Assembly (NCBI GenBank): GCA_944380315.1
Contig: CALWHG010000001.1
Span: forward strand, 101,980 to 165,979
Length of the DNA stretch: 64,000 nucleotides
Source of the DNA: an uncultured Lachnospiraceae bacterium
Lineage (GTDB): Bacteria; Bacillota; Clostridia; Lachnospirales; Lachnospiraceae
Direction of reading: 5' to 3'
Shown here: one piece after another, positions 39,956 to 48,341 of the stretch
How positions within the stretch are numbered: position 1 is the stretch's first letter
Layout of the letters: every line of letters starts with the position of its first letter
The notes under the pieces: generated by a model
Seen by the model: the letters and a program-made list of their open reading frames with translations, nothing else
Databases searched by the model: none
Told to the model about the DNA's origin: nothing
Made by a program: the position numbers and the translations under genes

Positions 39956-40963
39956 TCAGTCCTCTTCGGCGTTGTGCATGAGCTCTATGAATTTGCCTGT
40001 GCCTATGGCCACGCAGGAGAGGGGATCTTCAGCCACTACGGTGCTGATGCCGGTCTTTTCCTCTATGAGCTGATCGAGGCCGTAGATGAGGGAGCCTCCT
40101 CCGGTCAGGACTATGCCTCTCTCATATATGTCTGCGGCAAGCTCCGGGGGAGTGCGCTCAAGCACGTTGTGTACGGCGTTGACTATCTGGGTGGCGGGCT
40201 CCATGAGCGCATCCAGGGTCTCATCCGAGGTGACTGATACGGTCTTGGGAAGTCCGGTCACCAGGTTACGTCCTCTTACGTCCATGGCCAGGTTTTCAGG
40301 CCTCTTGTATACGCAGCCAACGCCGACCTTTATGTCCTCTGCAGTTCTTTCGCCTATGAGCAGGTTGTGCTTCTTCCTCATGAAGCGGATGATGGCCTCA
40401 TCAAAATCATCGCCGGCCACCTTGACGGACTCTGAGACAACGGGGCCTCCAAGGGAGATGACGGCTATGTCTGAGGTGCCGCCTCCGATGTCTACGACTA
40501 TGTTGCCGCAGGCCTTGGATATGTCTATGCCTGCACCTATGGCTGCTGCCACGGGCTCCTCTATGATGGTCACGTCCCTGGCGCCTGCCTGGTAGGTGGC
40601 GTCCTCAACGGCCTTTTTTTCGACCTCTGTGGCTCCTGAGGGTATGCATACCGCTACCCTGGGCTTGCGGAGAGTCTTGCGCCCCACCGCCTTGTCTATG
40701 AAATGTTTGAGCATCTTCTCGGTCAGGGTATAGTCGGATATGACCCCCTGCCTGAGGGGCCTGATGGCCTGGAGGTTGCCGGGAGTACGTCCCAGCATGA
40801 GTCTGGCATCCTCGCCGTAAGCCACCACGTTCTTGGTATCGCGGTCCACTGCTACTACCGAGGGCTCTCTGAGGACTACTCCTCTTCCTTTTATATATAC
40901 GAGTATGCTGGCAGTGCCAAGATCTATGCCTATATCATTTGTCATGAGCGAAAACATCGCCAT
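39956..40963 (-). CDS. mreB: Rod shape-determining protein MreB/Mbl
   Basis: This bacterial actin forms membrane-bound filaments that guide lateral wall synthesis. Actin-fold motifs are present: DIGIDLGTASILVY (phosphate 1), GNIVVDIGGGTSDIAVISLGG (phosphate 2) and IVLTGGGSLIYGLDQLIEE (adenosine). The frame reaches 41032, but the extra 23 residues are repetitive and unlike the family; ATG 40963 (or 40957) follows AAAGGGG and gives the usual short N-terminus. It implies a rod-shaped cell and leads the group with recD2 and comF. Confidence 0.94.
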   Translation of the reverse strand: MAMFSLMTNDIGIDLGTASILVYIKGRGVVLREPSVVAVDRDTKNVVAYGEDARLMLGRTPGNLQAIRPLRQGVISDYTLTEKMLKHFIDKAVGRKTLRKPRVAVCIPSGATEVEKKAVEDATYQAGARDVTIIEEPVAAAIGAGIDISKACGNIVVDIGGGTSDIAVISLGGPVVSESVKVAGDDFDEAIIRFMRKKHNLLIGERTAEDIKVGVGCVYKRPENLAMDVRGRNLVTGLPKTVSVTSDETLDALMEPATQIVNAVHNVLERTPPELAADIYERGIVLTGGGSLIYGLDQLIEEKTGISTVVAEDPLSCVAIGTGKFIELMHNAEED

Positions 40964-41112
40964 AGCTGTTATTCCCCTTTCAATACCATGTTCATCACCA
41001 TGTTCATCATGGCCGGCCCTCAGACCGGACACTTAAAAACATTCTATCATATAATCGGTAAAGATTAAATAAGCCTGCGGCCATAAAATACGGAAAAATC
41101 GGCTCAAAGTGG

Positions 41113-41141
41113 TTGACGGGGGACCGGTCTTATGCTATGCT
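41113..41141 (+). promoter_or_regulatory. Promoter of rpmG-secE-nusG
   Basis: TTGACG (41113-41118) and TATGCT (41136-41141) are 17 bp apart. Transcription would start about 95 bp upstream of rpmG and could continue through nusG and the ribosomal genes. Confidence 0.65.
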
Positions 41142-41241
41142 TAGACAGCATCAGAAGGACGAGGTCCTTTTTTTCTTGCACGGATTTTTATTTTCCGGCG
41201 CCAGGAACAATGTAAATGAAACTTTTGGGAGGTGAATAACC

Positions 41242-41400
41242 GTGGCTACAAAGCGCACCAAAATCATTCTTGCATGTACAGAGTGCAAGCGTCGTAACTA
41301 TTTCCTTACAAAGGAGAAGAAGCTCCACCCTGAGAGGATGGAAGTAAACAAGTATTGCAGGTTCTGCAAGAAGCACACACCGCATAAGGAGACAAAGTAA
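41242..41400 (+). CDS. rpmG: Ribosomal protein L33
   Basis: L33 is a small 50S protein. The 52-residue product starts at GTG 41242 behind GGGAGGTG. It keeps both zinc-binding pairs, CTEC and CRFC, so it is the zinc-containing form. The stop shares bases with the ATG of secE (TAATG). The order rpmG-secE-nusG is the usual one in Firmicutes. Confidence 0.96.
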   Translation: MATKRTKIILACTECKRRNYFLTKEKKLHPERMEVNKYCRFCKKHTPHKETK

Positions 41401-41609
41401 TGTCTGAGGAGACAAGGGAGCTTTCTCTCGGTCAGAAGATAAAGAGATTCTTCAAGGGTGTCAAGGCAGAGTATTCAAAGATCATCTTCCCCAGCCGGGA
41501 GACACTTAGAAAACAGACCGTAGCTGTCATCATAGTGGCAGTGTTCCTGGCAGCGATCATAGCAGCCATGGATTTTGTCTTTACGTACCTTATGGGACTC
41601 ATTATTTGA
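41400..41609 (+). CDS. secE: Preprotein translocase subunit SecE
   Basis: SecE stabilises the SecY channel. The 69-residue protein has the conserved amphipathic segment (RFFKGVKAEYSKIIFPSRETL) followed by one membrane helix (VAVIIVAVFLAAIIAAMDF). It is the single-helix form typical of Gram-positive bacteria and sits between rpmG and nusG. Confidence 0.95.
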   Translation: MSEETRELSLGQKIKRFFKGVKAEYSKIIFPSRETLRKQTVAVIIVAVFLAAIIAAMDFVFTYLMGLII

Positions 41610-41628
41610 CGGAAGCTGAGGCACAGAG

Positions 41629-42156
41629 ATGGCAGATACCAATTCCGAAGCCAAGTGGTATGTGGCACATACCTACTCAGGCTATGAAAATAAAGTAAAG
41701 GTCGATCTTGAGAAGACTATCGAAAACAGGAACCTTCAGGATATGATCCTTGAGGTATCCGTTCCGGTGCAGTCTACAGTCGAGCTTAAAAACGGAGTCG
41801 AGAAGAAAGTAGACAGAAAGCTGTTTCCGGGCTATGTGCTGGTGCACATGGTCATGAACGATGAGACCTGGTATGTCGTAAGGAATACCCGCGGCGTGAC
41901 AGGATTCGTAGGCCCGGGATCCAAGCCCGTACCTCTTTCAGAGGAGGAGATCGCACTGCTCAGCAACAAGGAGCAGGAGGTCGTGCTCAGCTTCGATGTG
42001 GGCGATACCGTAGTGGTCACATCCGGAGCATGGAAGGATACGGTCGGAGTCATCAGATCTATCAATCCGTCCAAGCACAGCGTTACCATCAACGTGGAGA
42101 TGTTCGGACGAGAGACGCCTGTAGAGCTGTCTTTTGCAGAGGTAAAAAAGCTTTAA
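41629..42156 (+). CDS. nusG: Transcription elongation/termination factor NusG
   Basis: The NGN domain opens with AKWYVAHTYSGYENKVK and contains RKLFPGYVLVHMVM and RNTRGVTGFVG; the C-terminal KOW domain has GDTVVVTSGAWKDTVGVI. It binds RNA polymerase and influences pausing and ribosome coupling. The 175-residue length is normal. It is 19 nt downstream of secE. Confidence 0.97.
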   Translation: MADTNSEAKWYVAHTYSGYENKVKVDLEKTIENRNLQDMILEVSVPVQSTVELKNGVEKKVDRKLFPGYVLVHMVMNDETWYVVRNTRGVTGFVGPGSKPVPLSEEEIALLSNKEQEVVLSFDVGDTVVVTSGAWKDTVGVIRSINPSKHSVTINVEMFGRETPVELSFAEVKKL

Positions 42157-42217
42157 GCTTTTCTATACAGGTGGGAGGGTGTAATACCCCCGCTATTACC
42201 ACAAGGAGGTGCCAGAT

Positions 42218-42643
42218 ATGGCAAAAAAAGTTACAGGATACATCAAGTTGCAGATCCCTGCCGGCAAGGCAACACCTGCGCCGCCCGTAGGACCGGCGCT
42301 TGGCCAGCACGGAGTAAATATCGTTGAGTTCACGAAGCAGTTCAACGCAAGAACCGCAGACCAGGGCGACCTTATCATCCCCGTAGTCATCACGGTCTAT
42401 GCTGACCGCAGCTTCAGCTTCATCACAAAGACCCCTCCCGCTGCAGTGCTCATCAAGAAGGCCTGCAAGCTTCAGAGCGGATCCGCAGTGCCCAACAAGA
42501 CCAAGGTAGCAAAGATCTCCAAGGCTGATCTTCAGAAGATCGCGGAGACAAAGATGCCTGATCTCAATGCAGCAAACATTGAGACAGCCATGTCCATGAT
42601 AGCAGGAACCTGCCGCAGCATGGGCGTAACGGTAGAAGAGTAA
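42218..42643 (+). CDS. rplK: Ribosomal protein L11
   Basis: L11 forms the stalk base of the 50S subunit and binds 23S rRNA. The product of 141 residues has the family pattern [32 protein letters not shown] and the C-terminal MPDLNA...[14 protein letters not shown]. The ATG at 42218 follows AAGGAGG; a GTG at 42209 overlaps that site and is rejected. Confidence 0.98.
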   Translation: MAKKVTGYIKLQIPAGKATPAPPVGPALGQHGVNIVEFTKQFNARTADQGDLIIPVVITVYADRSFSFITKTPPAAVLIKKACKLQSGSAVPNKTKVAKISKADLQKIAETKMPDLNAANIETAMSMIAGTCRSMGVTVEE

Positions 42644-42657
42644 GGAGGGCGATCACG

Positions 42658-43353
42658 ATGAAGAGAGGAAAGAGATATCTTGAGGACATAAAGAAGTTCG
42701 ATCGCTCGGTACAGTACGACAGGGACGAGGCCATAAAGATCGTTAAGAGCAACGCCACTGCAAAGTTTGACGAGACCATGGAGCTTCACATAAGGACAGG
42801 CTGCGACGGAAGACGTGCAGATCAGCAGATCAGAGGAGCAGTAGTGCTTCCCCACGGAACCGGCAAGACCGTACGTATCCTTGTATTTGCAAAGGGACCC
42901 AAGGCCGATGAGGCTGAGGCAGCCGGAGCAGATCACGTAGGAGCTGAGGAGCTCATCCCCAGGATCCAGAATGACGGATGGCTTGATTTCGATATAGTAG
43001 TTGCAACTCCCGACATGATGGGCGTTGTAGGACGTCTTGGTAAGGTGCTCGGACCCAAGGGCCTGATGCCTAACCCCAAGGCCGGAACAGTCACCATGGA
43101 TGTGACCAAGGCCATCAACGAGATCAAAGCCGGTAAGATCGAGTACAGGCTCGATAAGGCAAACATCGTTCATGTTCCTTTCGGAAAGGCTTCCTTCACA
43201 GAGGAACAGCTCCAGGAGAACTTCCAGGCTATCATGGACGCTATAGTAAAGGCTAAGCCCGCTGCAGTAAAGGGTGCTTACCTCAAGAGCGTGACCATGA
43301 CCTCCACCATGGGACCTGGCGTAAGGATGAACGTGGCAAGGCTTGCTAACTGA
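42658..43353 (+). CDS. rplA: Ribosomal protein L1
   Basis: L1 binds 23S rRNA at the E-site stalk and often autoregulates the L11 operon. The 231-residue protein shows the conserved [40 protein letters not shown] and [13 protein letters not shown]. It is 14 nt after rplK with a strong AAGGAGGGCG. Confidence 0.98.
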   Translation: MKRGKRYLEDIKKFDRSVQYDRDEAIKIVKSNATAKFDETMELHIRTGCDGRRADQQIRGAVVLPHGTGKTVRILVFAKGPKADEAEAAGADHVGAEELIPRIQNDGWLDFDIVVATPDMMGVVGRLGKVLGPKGLMPNPKAGTVTMDVTKAINEIKAGKIEYRLDKANIVHVPFGKASFTEEQLQENFQAIMDAIVKAKPAAVKGAYLKSVTMTSTMGPGVRMNVARLAN

Positions 43354-43369
43354 TAGCAGGAGCCTGCCG

Positions 43370-43385
43370 CCGGAGCATGCTCCGG
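43370..43385. repeat. Palindrome after rplA
   Basis: The 16-bp perfect palindrome CCGGAGCATGCTCCGG follows the rplA stop. It lacks a T run, so it may be an mRNA-stability or processing element rather than a terminator. TTGACA at 43399-43404 may mark an additional promoter for rplJL, but its -10 is unclear. Confidence 0.45.
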
Positions 43386-43429
43386 AAGACAATTAAAGTT
43401 GACATACTGATATTTGTATGTTAGCCTAT

Positions 43430-43640
43430 ATAGGCTATAACTGCCGAAGACAGCAGGTGTCCCCCTGGGGACGTAAGCTAAGTCGCCTGCCGAGGACAGA
43501 AGCTCATGATGAGATTCAACGGACCTCCCTGTCTATGGCAAGGAGGTCCTTATCATTTCGCAGTTATACCTTTTGCCGCATGGCGGCAGCCGTATCCGGA
43601 TCAAGGTCCGCGATATGATCAAATCGTACAAGGAGGTATA
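43430..43640 (+). promoter_or_regulatory. Ribosomal protein L10 leader
   Basis: The roughly 200-nt untranslated region before rplJ contains the AACTGCCGAAGACAGCAGGTG-type segment, the GCCTGCCGAGG partner and a terminator-like hairpin (GGACCTCC with AGGAGGTCC followed by TTATCATTT) typical of the Firmicute L10 leader. This leader binds the L10-L12 complex for feedback control. The two open frames inside it (43418 and the 5' extension of rplJ) are not considered coding. Confidence 0.8.
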
Positions 43641-43643
43641 AGC

Positions 43644-44222
43644 ATGGCTAAGGTAGAGCTTAAACAGCCTATCGTAGACGAGATCAAGGAGATGCTTGAC
43701 GGAGCTCAGTCAGCAGTTGCCGTAAAGTACCTTGGCATCACCGTTGAACAGGACACAAAGCTTCGTAAGGAGCTCCGTGAGAACGGCGTAAGCTACAAGG
43801 TATACAAGAACACGCTGATAAAGAGAGCTGCAGAGGGCACAGAGTTTGCAGCTTTGGATCCTGATCTTGAGGGCCCCACAGCACTTGCTGTTTCCAAGAC
43901 CGATGCTACGGCACCTGCGCGCATCATCGCAAAGTATGCCAAGGACATCCAGGCACTGGAGCTCAAGTCCGGCGTGGTAGAGGGCCAGTACTATGACAAG
44001 GCAGGCATAAGCACGATCGCTACCATCCCTGGAAGAGAAGAGCTTATATCAAAGCTCCTCGGATCCATCAAGTCCCCTCTGTCAAATCTGGCAAGGGTAC
44101 TCAACCAGATCGCAGAGCAGGGCGGCGGCGCATCAGCAAAGGCGGAGGAGCCCGCAGCAGAGGCTGTAGCAGAAGCTCCCGCGGAGGCAGCTGCAGAGGA
44201 GCCCGCTCCCGCAGCAGAGTAA
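43644..44222 (+). CDS. rplJ: Ribosomal protein L10
   Basis: L10 anchors the L7/L12 stalk. The start ATG 43644 follows AAGGAGG; the open frame from 43506 runs through the L10 leader and is rejected. The 192-residue product has KVELKQPIVDEIKEML, YKVYKNTLIKRA and GPTALAVSKTDATAPA. The C-terminus ends in an Ala/Glu/Pro-rich tail of about 35 residues, longer than in most L10 proteins and common in clostridial relatives. Confidence 0.97.
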   Translation: MAKVELKQPIVDEIKEMLDGAQSAVAVKYLGITVEQDTKLRKELRENGVSYKVYKNTLIKRAAEGTEFAALDPDLEGPTALAVSKTDATAPARIIAKYAKDIQALELKSGVVEGQYYDKAGISTIATIPGREELISKLLGSIKSPLSNLARVLNQIAEQGGGASAKAEEPAAEAVAEAPAEAAAEEPAPAAE

Positions 44223-44306
44223 CAGCTCAGAAGAGCGAACGGATGGCTGCCTGAGCATGGCAGCAGTACAGGTTTTTAAAGGATATAATTTACGGAGGAA
44301 AATATC

Positions 44307-44678
44307 ATGGCAAAGATGACCACAGCTGAGTTTATCGAAGCTATCAAGGAGATGTCTGTACTTGAGCTCAACGAGCTCGTTAAGGCATGTGAGGAAGAGT
44401 TCGGCGTATCTGCAGCAGCAGGCGTAGTTATGGCAGCAGCAGGCGGCGCAGCTCCTGCTGAGGAGAAGACAGAGTTTGACGTTGAGCTTACAGAGGCTGG
44501 CGCAAACAAGATCAAAGTCATCAAGGTCGTTCGTGAGATCACCGGACTTGGACTTAAGGAAGCTAAGGACCTCGTTGAGGGAGCTCCCAAGATGGTCAAG
44601 GAGGGCGCTGACAAGGCTACCGCTGACGACATCAAGGCTAAGCTTGAGGCAGAGGGCGCTAAGGTTACCCTTAAGTAA
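44307..44678 (+). CDS. rplL: Ribosomal protein L7/L12
   Basis: This 123-residue stalk protein has the N-terminal dimerisation domain ([20 protein letters not shown]), an Ala/Gly hinge ([14 protein letters not shown]) and the factor-binding domain ([27 protein letters not shown]). ACGGAGG precedes the ATG. A strong terminator follows it, and rpoB is not downstream. Confidence 0.98.
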   Translation: MAKMTTAEFIEAIKEMSVLELNELVKACEEEFGVSAAAGVVMAAAGGAAPAEEKTEFDVELTEAGANKIKVIKVVREITGLGLKEAKDLVEGAPKMVKEGADKATADDIKAKLEAEGAKVTLK

Positions 44679-44703
44679 TCAAAAAGCATATAGTGGCTTA
44701 ACA

Positions 44704-44733
44704 GAGAGGATCGCAGATGCGGTCCTCTTTTTT
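44704..44733 (+). terminator. Intrinsic terminator after rplL
   Basis: AGAGGA-T-CGCA and TGCG-G-TCCTCT pair and are followed by a run of T. It closes the ribosomal operon. Confidence 0.88.
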
Positions 44734-44833
44734 GTGCTTTTCGTTGTAATTTCAATATTATTTTTCGGGCTCTGATGATAAAATATACATATACGGAAAA
44801 TAGAAAGTAAGGCAGTGAGAAAGGAGGCGGACC

Positions 44834-45943
44834 ATGAGGATAGGCTGCGTAAAGGAGATAAAGAACAGAGAATACAGGGTGGGGCTCACCCCGGACAATG
44901 TAAAGAGCTATGTAAACGCAGGACATGAGGTGCTGCTGGAGGCCGGCGCAGGACTGGGCTCGGGCTTTACGGATGAGGAGTACGAAAGGGCCGGAGCAAG
45001 GCTTTGTGCCGATCCTGCCGAGGTCTGGAAGGGCTGTGACATGATGGTCAAGGTCAAGGAGCCGCTTCCCTCAGAATATGGATATTTCAGGGAGGATCTG
45101 ATCATCTATACCTACCTTCATCTGGCTGCGGACAGGGAGCTTACGGAGGCCATGCTCTCCTCAGGGGTGTGCGGCTTTGCCTATGAGACCCTGCTGGATA
45201 AAAACGGAGCTACTCCACTGCTTGCGCCCATGAGCCAGATAGCCGGCAGGCTCAGCATACAGGAGGGCGCAAAGTATCTGGAAAAGACCTATGGAGGTGA
45301 GGGCGTGCTGCTTTCAGGAGTGCCAGGCACACCCAAGGCAAAGATAGTCATCATAGGCGGAGGCAATGTGGGTACCAATGCCTGCAAGATAGCCGTGGGC
45401 ATAGGTGCGGAGGTGACCATACTCGATATAGACATCAACAGGCTGGCGTATCTGGATGACATCTTCGGAGCCCGTATCCAGACTCTCATGAGCACGGATA
45501 CGAACATAGAAAACAGCCTGAGAGATGCTGATCTGGTGGTGGGCTGTGTGCTCATACCGGGCAAGGCGGCACCCAAGGTCGTTAAGAGAGATTACATAAA
45601 GGAGATGAAAAAGGGCAGCGTCATAGTCGATGTGGCCGTGGATCAGGGAGGCTGCTGTGAGACCACGAGGGTGACCACCCATGACGATCCCATATATGAG
45701 GTGGACGGAGTCATACATTACTGCGTGGGCAACATGCCCGGTGCGGTGCCCAGGACCTCCACCATAGCCCTTACAAATGCCACCCTGGCCTATGGCCTCA
45801 GGATAGCGGAGGGACTTGAGGCGGCAGTACGCAAAGATCCCCTCCTTAAGACCGGAGTCAATACCTATAAGGGAAGACTGACCTGTGAAAATGTTGCACT
45901 GAGCTTTGGTATGGATCATACGGAGCTTGATGAGCTTATCTGA
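44834..45943 (+). CDS. ald: Alanine dehydrogenase
   Basis: Ald interconverts L-alanine and pyruvate plus ammonia with NAD. The 369-residue protein begins with the typical MRIGCVKEIKNREYRVGLTP, and has the substrate-binding Lys in MVKVKEPLP, the catalytic His in YTYLHLAAD, and a Rossmann motif VIIGGGNVGTNACKIA. AAGGAGG precedes the ATG. It occupies the place next to rplL where rpoB would be expected. Confidence 0.95.
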   Translation: MRIGCVKEIKNREYRVGLTPDNVKSYVNAGHEVLLEAGAGLGSGFTDEEYERAGARLCADPAEVWKGCDMMVKVKEPLPSEYGYFREDLIIYTYLHLAADRELTEAMLSSGVCGFAYETLLDKNGATPLLAPMSQIAGRLSIQEGAKYLEKTYGGEGVLLSGVPGTPKAKIVIIGGGNVGTNACKIAVGIGAEVTILDIDINRLAYLDDIFGARIQTLMSTDTNIENSLRDADLVVGCVLIPGKAAPKVVKRDYIKEMKKGSVIVDVAVDQGGCCETTRVTTHDDPIYEVDGVIHYCVGNMPGAVPRTSTIALTNATLAYGLRIAEGLEAAVRKDPLLKTGVNTYKGRLTCENVALSFGMDHTELDELI

Positions 45944-45963
45944 TATAAGCAGAAAGGAATGAT

Positions 45964-46944
45964 ATGTGCACTAGCATAACTTTGAAGCATGGAGATACCT
46001 ATTTTGGAAGGAACCTGGACCTGGAGTATCATTTTGGTGAAAGGGTAGTGGTGACTCCCAGGAACTACTGCTTCAGATTCAGGAAAAATGAGGCGGTATA
46101 TAAGGAGCATCTGGCCATCATAGGTATGGCCACGGTGGTGGATGACTATCCCCTTTATGCCGAGGCGGCAAATGAAAAGGGCGTATATGTGGCAGGCCTG
46201 TATTTCCCCGGCAATGCCTGGTATACGGACGAGATAAAGCCTGACATGGACAATATCACTCCCTTTGAGCTGATACCCTGGCTGCTCTCCTACAGCTCCT
46301 CCCTTCAGGATGTGAGGGAGCTGCTTTCGAGGATAAACCTCATAAATGTGCCTTTTTCTGACAAGATGCCTCTGGCGGGGCTTCACTGGCATATAGCGGA
46401 CAAGGAGAGCTCCATAGTACTGGAATCCACGAAGGACGGACTTAAGGTATATGATGATCCTGCAGGAGTCCTTACGAACAATCCGCCTTTTGACTTTCAC
46501 ATGCAGAACCTGAGACAGTATATGAATCTGTCTCCCAGACAGCCGGAGGATACATTTTCAGGAGGACTGGGACTCAAGCCCTTCGGAGTAGGCATGGGCG
46601 CCATAGGCATACCCGGAGACAACTCACCGGCTTCCAGATTCATAAAGGCGGCCTTCAACAGGAACAACGCCGTTTGTGATGACGGTGAGGATGCCTGTGT
46701 GGCAGAGTTCTTCCATATACTGGATTCCGTGGTATCCGTAAAGGGCACGGTCATAACCGCCGAGGGCAAATACGATATCACAACCTATTCCTCCTGCATA
46801 AACGGAGACAAGGGCATATATTATTATAAGACCTATGAAAACTGCAGGATAAATGCGGTGGATATGCATAAGGAGGACCTGGACAGTGAAGGGCTCAAGG
46901 TCTATGAGCTTGACAAGAAGCTGGATATCAGGTATATGAACTGA
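45964..46944 (+). CDS. Choloylglycine hydrolase family enzyme (bile salt hydrolase / penicillin V acylase type)
   Basis: This is an N-terminal nucleophile amidase. After Met removal Cys2 is the nucleophile (MCTSITL). Other active-site residues are in place: GRNLDLEY (Arg and Asp), AANEKGVYVAGL (Asn), VLTNNPPFDFH (Asn) and SPASRFIKAAF (Arg). The 326-residue length fits. Family members cleave conjugated bile salts or acylated amines; the sequence alone does not decide between them, although the gut habit of Lachnospiraceae makes bile salt hydrolysis plausible. There is no signal peptide, so it is cytoplasmic. It is 20 nt after ald. Confidence 0.9.
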   Translation: MCTSITLKHGDTYFGRNLDLEYHFGERVVVTPRNYCFRFRKNEAVYKEHLAIIGMATVVDDYPLYAEAANEKGVYVAGLYFPGNAWYTDEIKPDMDNITPFELIPWLLSYSSSLQDVRELLSRINLINVPFSDKMPLAGLHWHIADKESSIVLESTKDGLKVYDDPAGVLTNNPPFDFHMQNLRQYMNLSPRQPEDTFSGGLGLKPFGVGMGAIGIPGDNSPASRFIKAAFNRNNAVCDDGEDACVAEFFHILDSVVSVKGTVITAEGKYDITTYSSCINGDKGIYYYKTYENCRINAVDMHKEDLDSEGLKVYELDKKLDIRYMN

Positions 46945-46971
46945 TGCAGAAAATGATGGATGAGGTCACAT

Positions 46972-48336
46972 ATGTGGTTTGAGGAAAGCAATATATATCA
47001 GATCTATCCGCTTGGCATGTGCGGCTGTCCCTGGCAGAATCCTGGAGAGCCGGCAGATCATGACCTGACGCCAGGGGTGGGGGCCGGAGAGGCCCTCCCC
47101 TTTACGGAGCACAGGATAGGTGCAGTGGAAAACTATATAGAGCATATAAAGGGCCTGGGATGTGATACGGTCCTTTTCAATCCCCTTTTTGAGTCGGATG
47201 CCCATGGCTATGATACCAGGAACATGAGGCTCCTGGATCGTAGGCTCGGGACCAACGAGGACCTTAAGCGTGTATGCGGAAGGCTCCGGGGGGCAGGGCT
47301 CCGTGTCATGTTTGACGGAGTCTTCAATCATGTGGGCAGAGGCTTCTTTGGATTTCAGGATGTGCTGAAAAACAGGGAGCACAGCCCCTATCTCAGATGG
47401 TTCCATATCGATCTGTGGGGCAATTCTCCTTATCATGACGGCCTGTCCTATGAGGCCTGGGAGGGCTGCTATGATCTGGTAAAGCTCAACCTTGGTGAGC
47501 CGGAGGTCAGGAGATATATATTTGACAGCATCAGATACTGGTATGAGGAATTTGGCATATCGGGCCTTCGCCTGGACGTGGCCTACTGCCTGGATAGGGA
47601 TTTCCTGAGAGAGCTTCGCAGCTTCACAAGGGCGCTCTGCGATGATTTCTTCCTCTTTGGAGAGATCATGTTCGGGGATTATAAATGCATACTCAGCGAT
47701 GACATGATGGACAGCGTCACGAACTATGAATGTCAAAAGGGGCTGGTATCGAGCATCAACAGCATGAACCTGTTTGAGATAGCCTACAGTCTTAACCGAC
47801 AGTTTGGGCCTGATCCCTGGGCGCTGTATCCCGGAAGGCAGCTTCAGAGCTTTGTGGACAACCATGACCTGGTGAGGGCAGCCACGGCACTGGCGGACAA
47901 GGAGGAGCTTCCGGTGCTCTATGGCCTTCTGTATGGCATGCCAGGCATCCCCACCGTATACTACGGCAGTGAATGGGGCATGGAGGGTGAGAAGCGCGAA
48001 GGCGATCATGAGATACGTCTGCCCGCAGAGGAGCCGGAGGAAAATGAACTGACGAGGATCATCAGCTCCTATGCCCTGGCCAGGAAAAAGAGCCCTGCCC
48101 TCATGCATGGAGATTACAGACAGCTGCTGGTCACAAACAGGCAGCTTGTGTTTGAGCGAAGCTATGAGGGAGAAAGGGTCATAGTGGCGGTCAATGCGGA
48201 CAGGGAGCCGTTTATGGCACACTTTGATGCCAGATCAGGCCTGGGCTTTGACCTTATGGATGATTCGGTACATGACTTTGGAGGAGGTTCAGAGCTTGAG
48301 CCCCTAAGCGTACATTTTTGGAGGACGGAAAGATAG
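46972..48336 (+). CDS. GH13 family alpha-glucan-active enzyme
   Basis: The four GH13 regions are all visible: FDGVFNHVG (region I), GLRLDVAYCL with the nucleophile Asp (II), FLFGEIMFG with the acid/base Glu (III) and FVDNHDLVRA (IV). The 454-residue length and lack of signal peptide suggest a cytoplasmic enzyme acting on maltooligosaccharides, perhaps a small maltodextrin glucosidase or phosphorylase-like member; the exact specificity is unclear. ATG 46972 is chosen over 46960, which sits within the probable ribosome binding site. Confidence 0.9.
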   Translation: MWFEESNIYQIYPLGMCGCPWQNPGEPADHDLTPGVGAGEALPFTEHRIGAVENYIEHIKGLGCDTVLFNPLFESDAHGYDTRNMRLLDRRLGTNEDLKRVCGRLRGAGLRVMFDGVFNHVGRGFFGFQDVLKNREHSPYLRWFHIDLWGNSPYHDGLSYEAWEGCYDLVKLNLGEPEVRRYIFDSIRYWYEEFGISGLRLDVAYCLDRDFLRELRSFTRALCDDFFLFGEIMFGDYKCILSDDMMDSVTNYECQKGLVSSINSMNLFEIAYSLNRQFGPDPWALYPGRQLQSFVDNHDLVRAATALADKEELPVLYGLLYGMPGIPTVYYGSEWGMEGEKREGDHEIRLPAEEPEENELTRIISSYALARKKSPALMHGDYRQLLVTNRQLVFERSYEGERVIVAVNADREPFMAHFDARSGLGFDLMDDSVHDFGGGSELEPLSVHFWRTER

Positions 48337-48341
48337 ACAGC

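Noticed and set aside
40964-41032. 23-residue N-terminal extension of MreB
   Set aside because: The extension is His/Asp/Gly-rich, comes from a short DNA repeat, and the ribosome binding site fits the downstream ATG.
43418-43643. Open frames upstream of rplJ, including a 46-codon N-terminal extension of L10
   Set aside because: They lie in the structured L10 leader, and the true start has a strong AAGGAGG.
46966-48222. 418-codon reverse-strand frame opposite the GH13 gene
   Set aside because: Although long, it is fully antisense to a gene with all GH13 motifs and arises from the codon bias of this genome.
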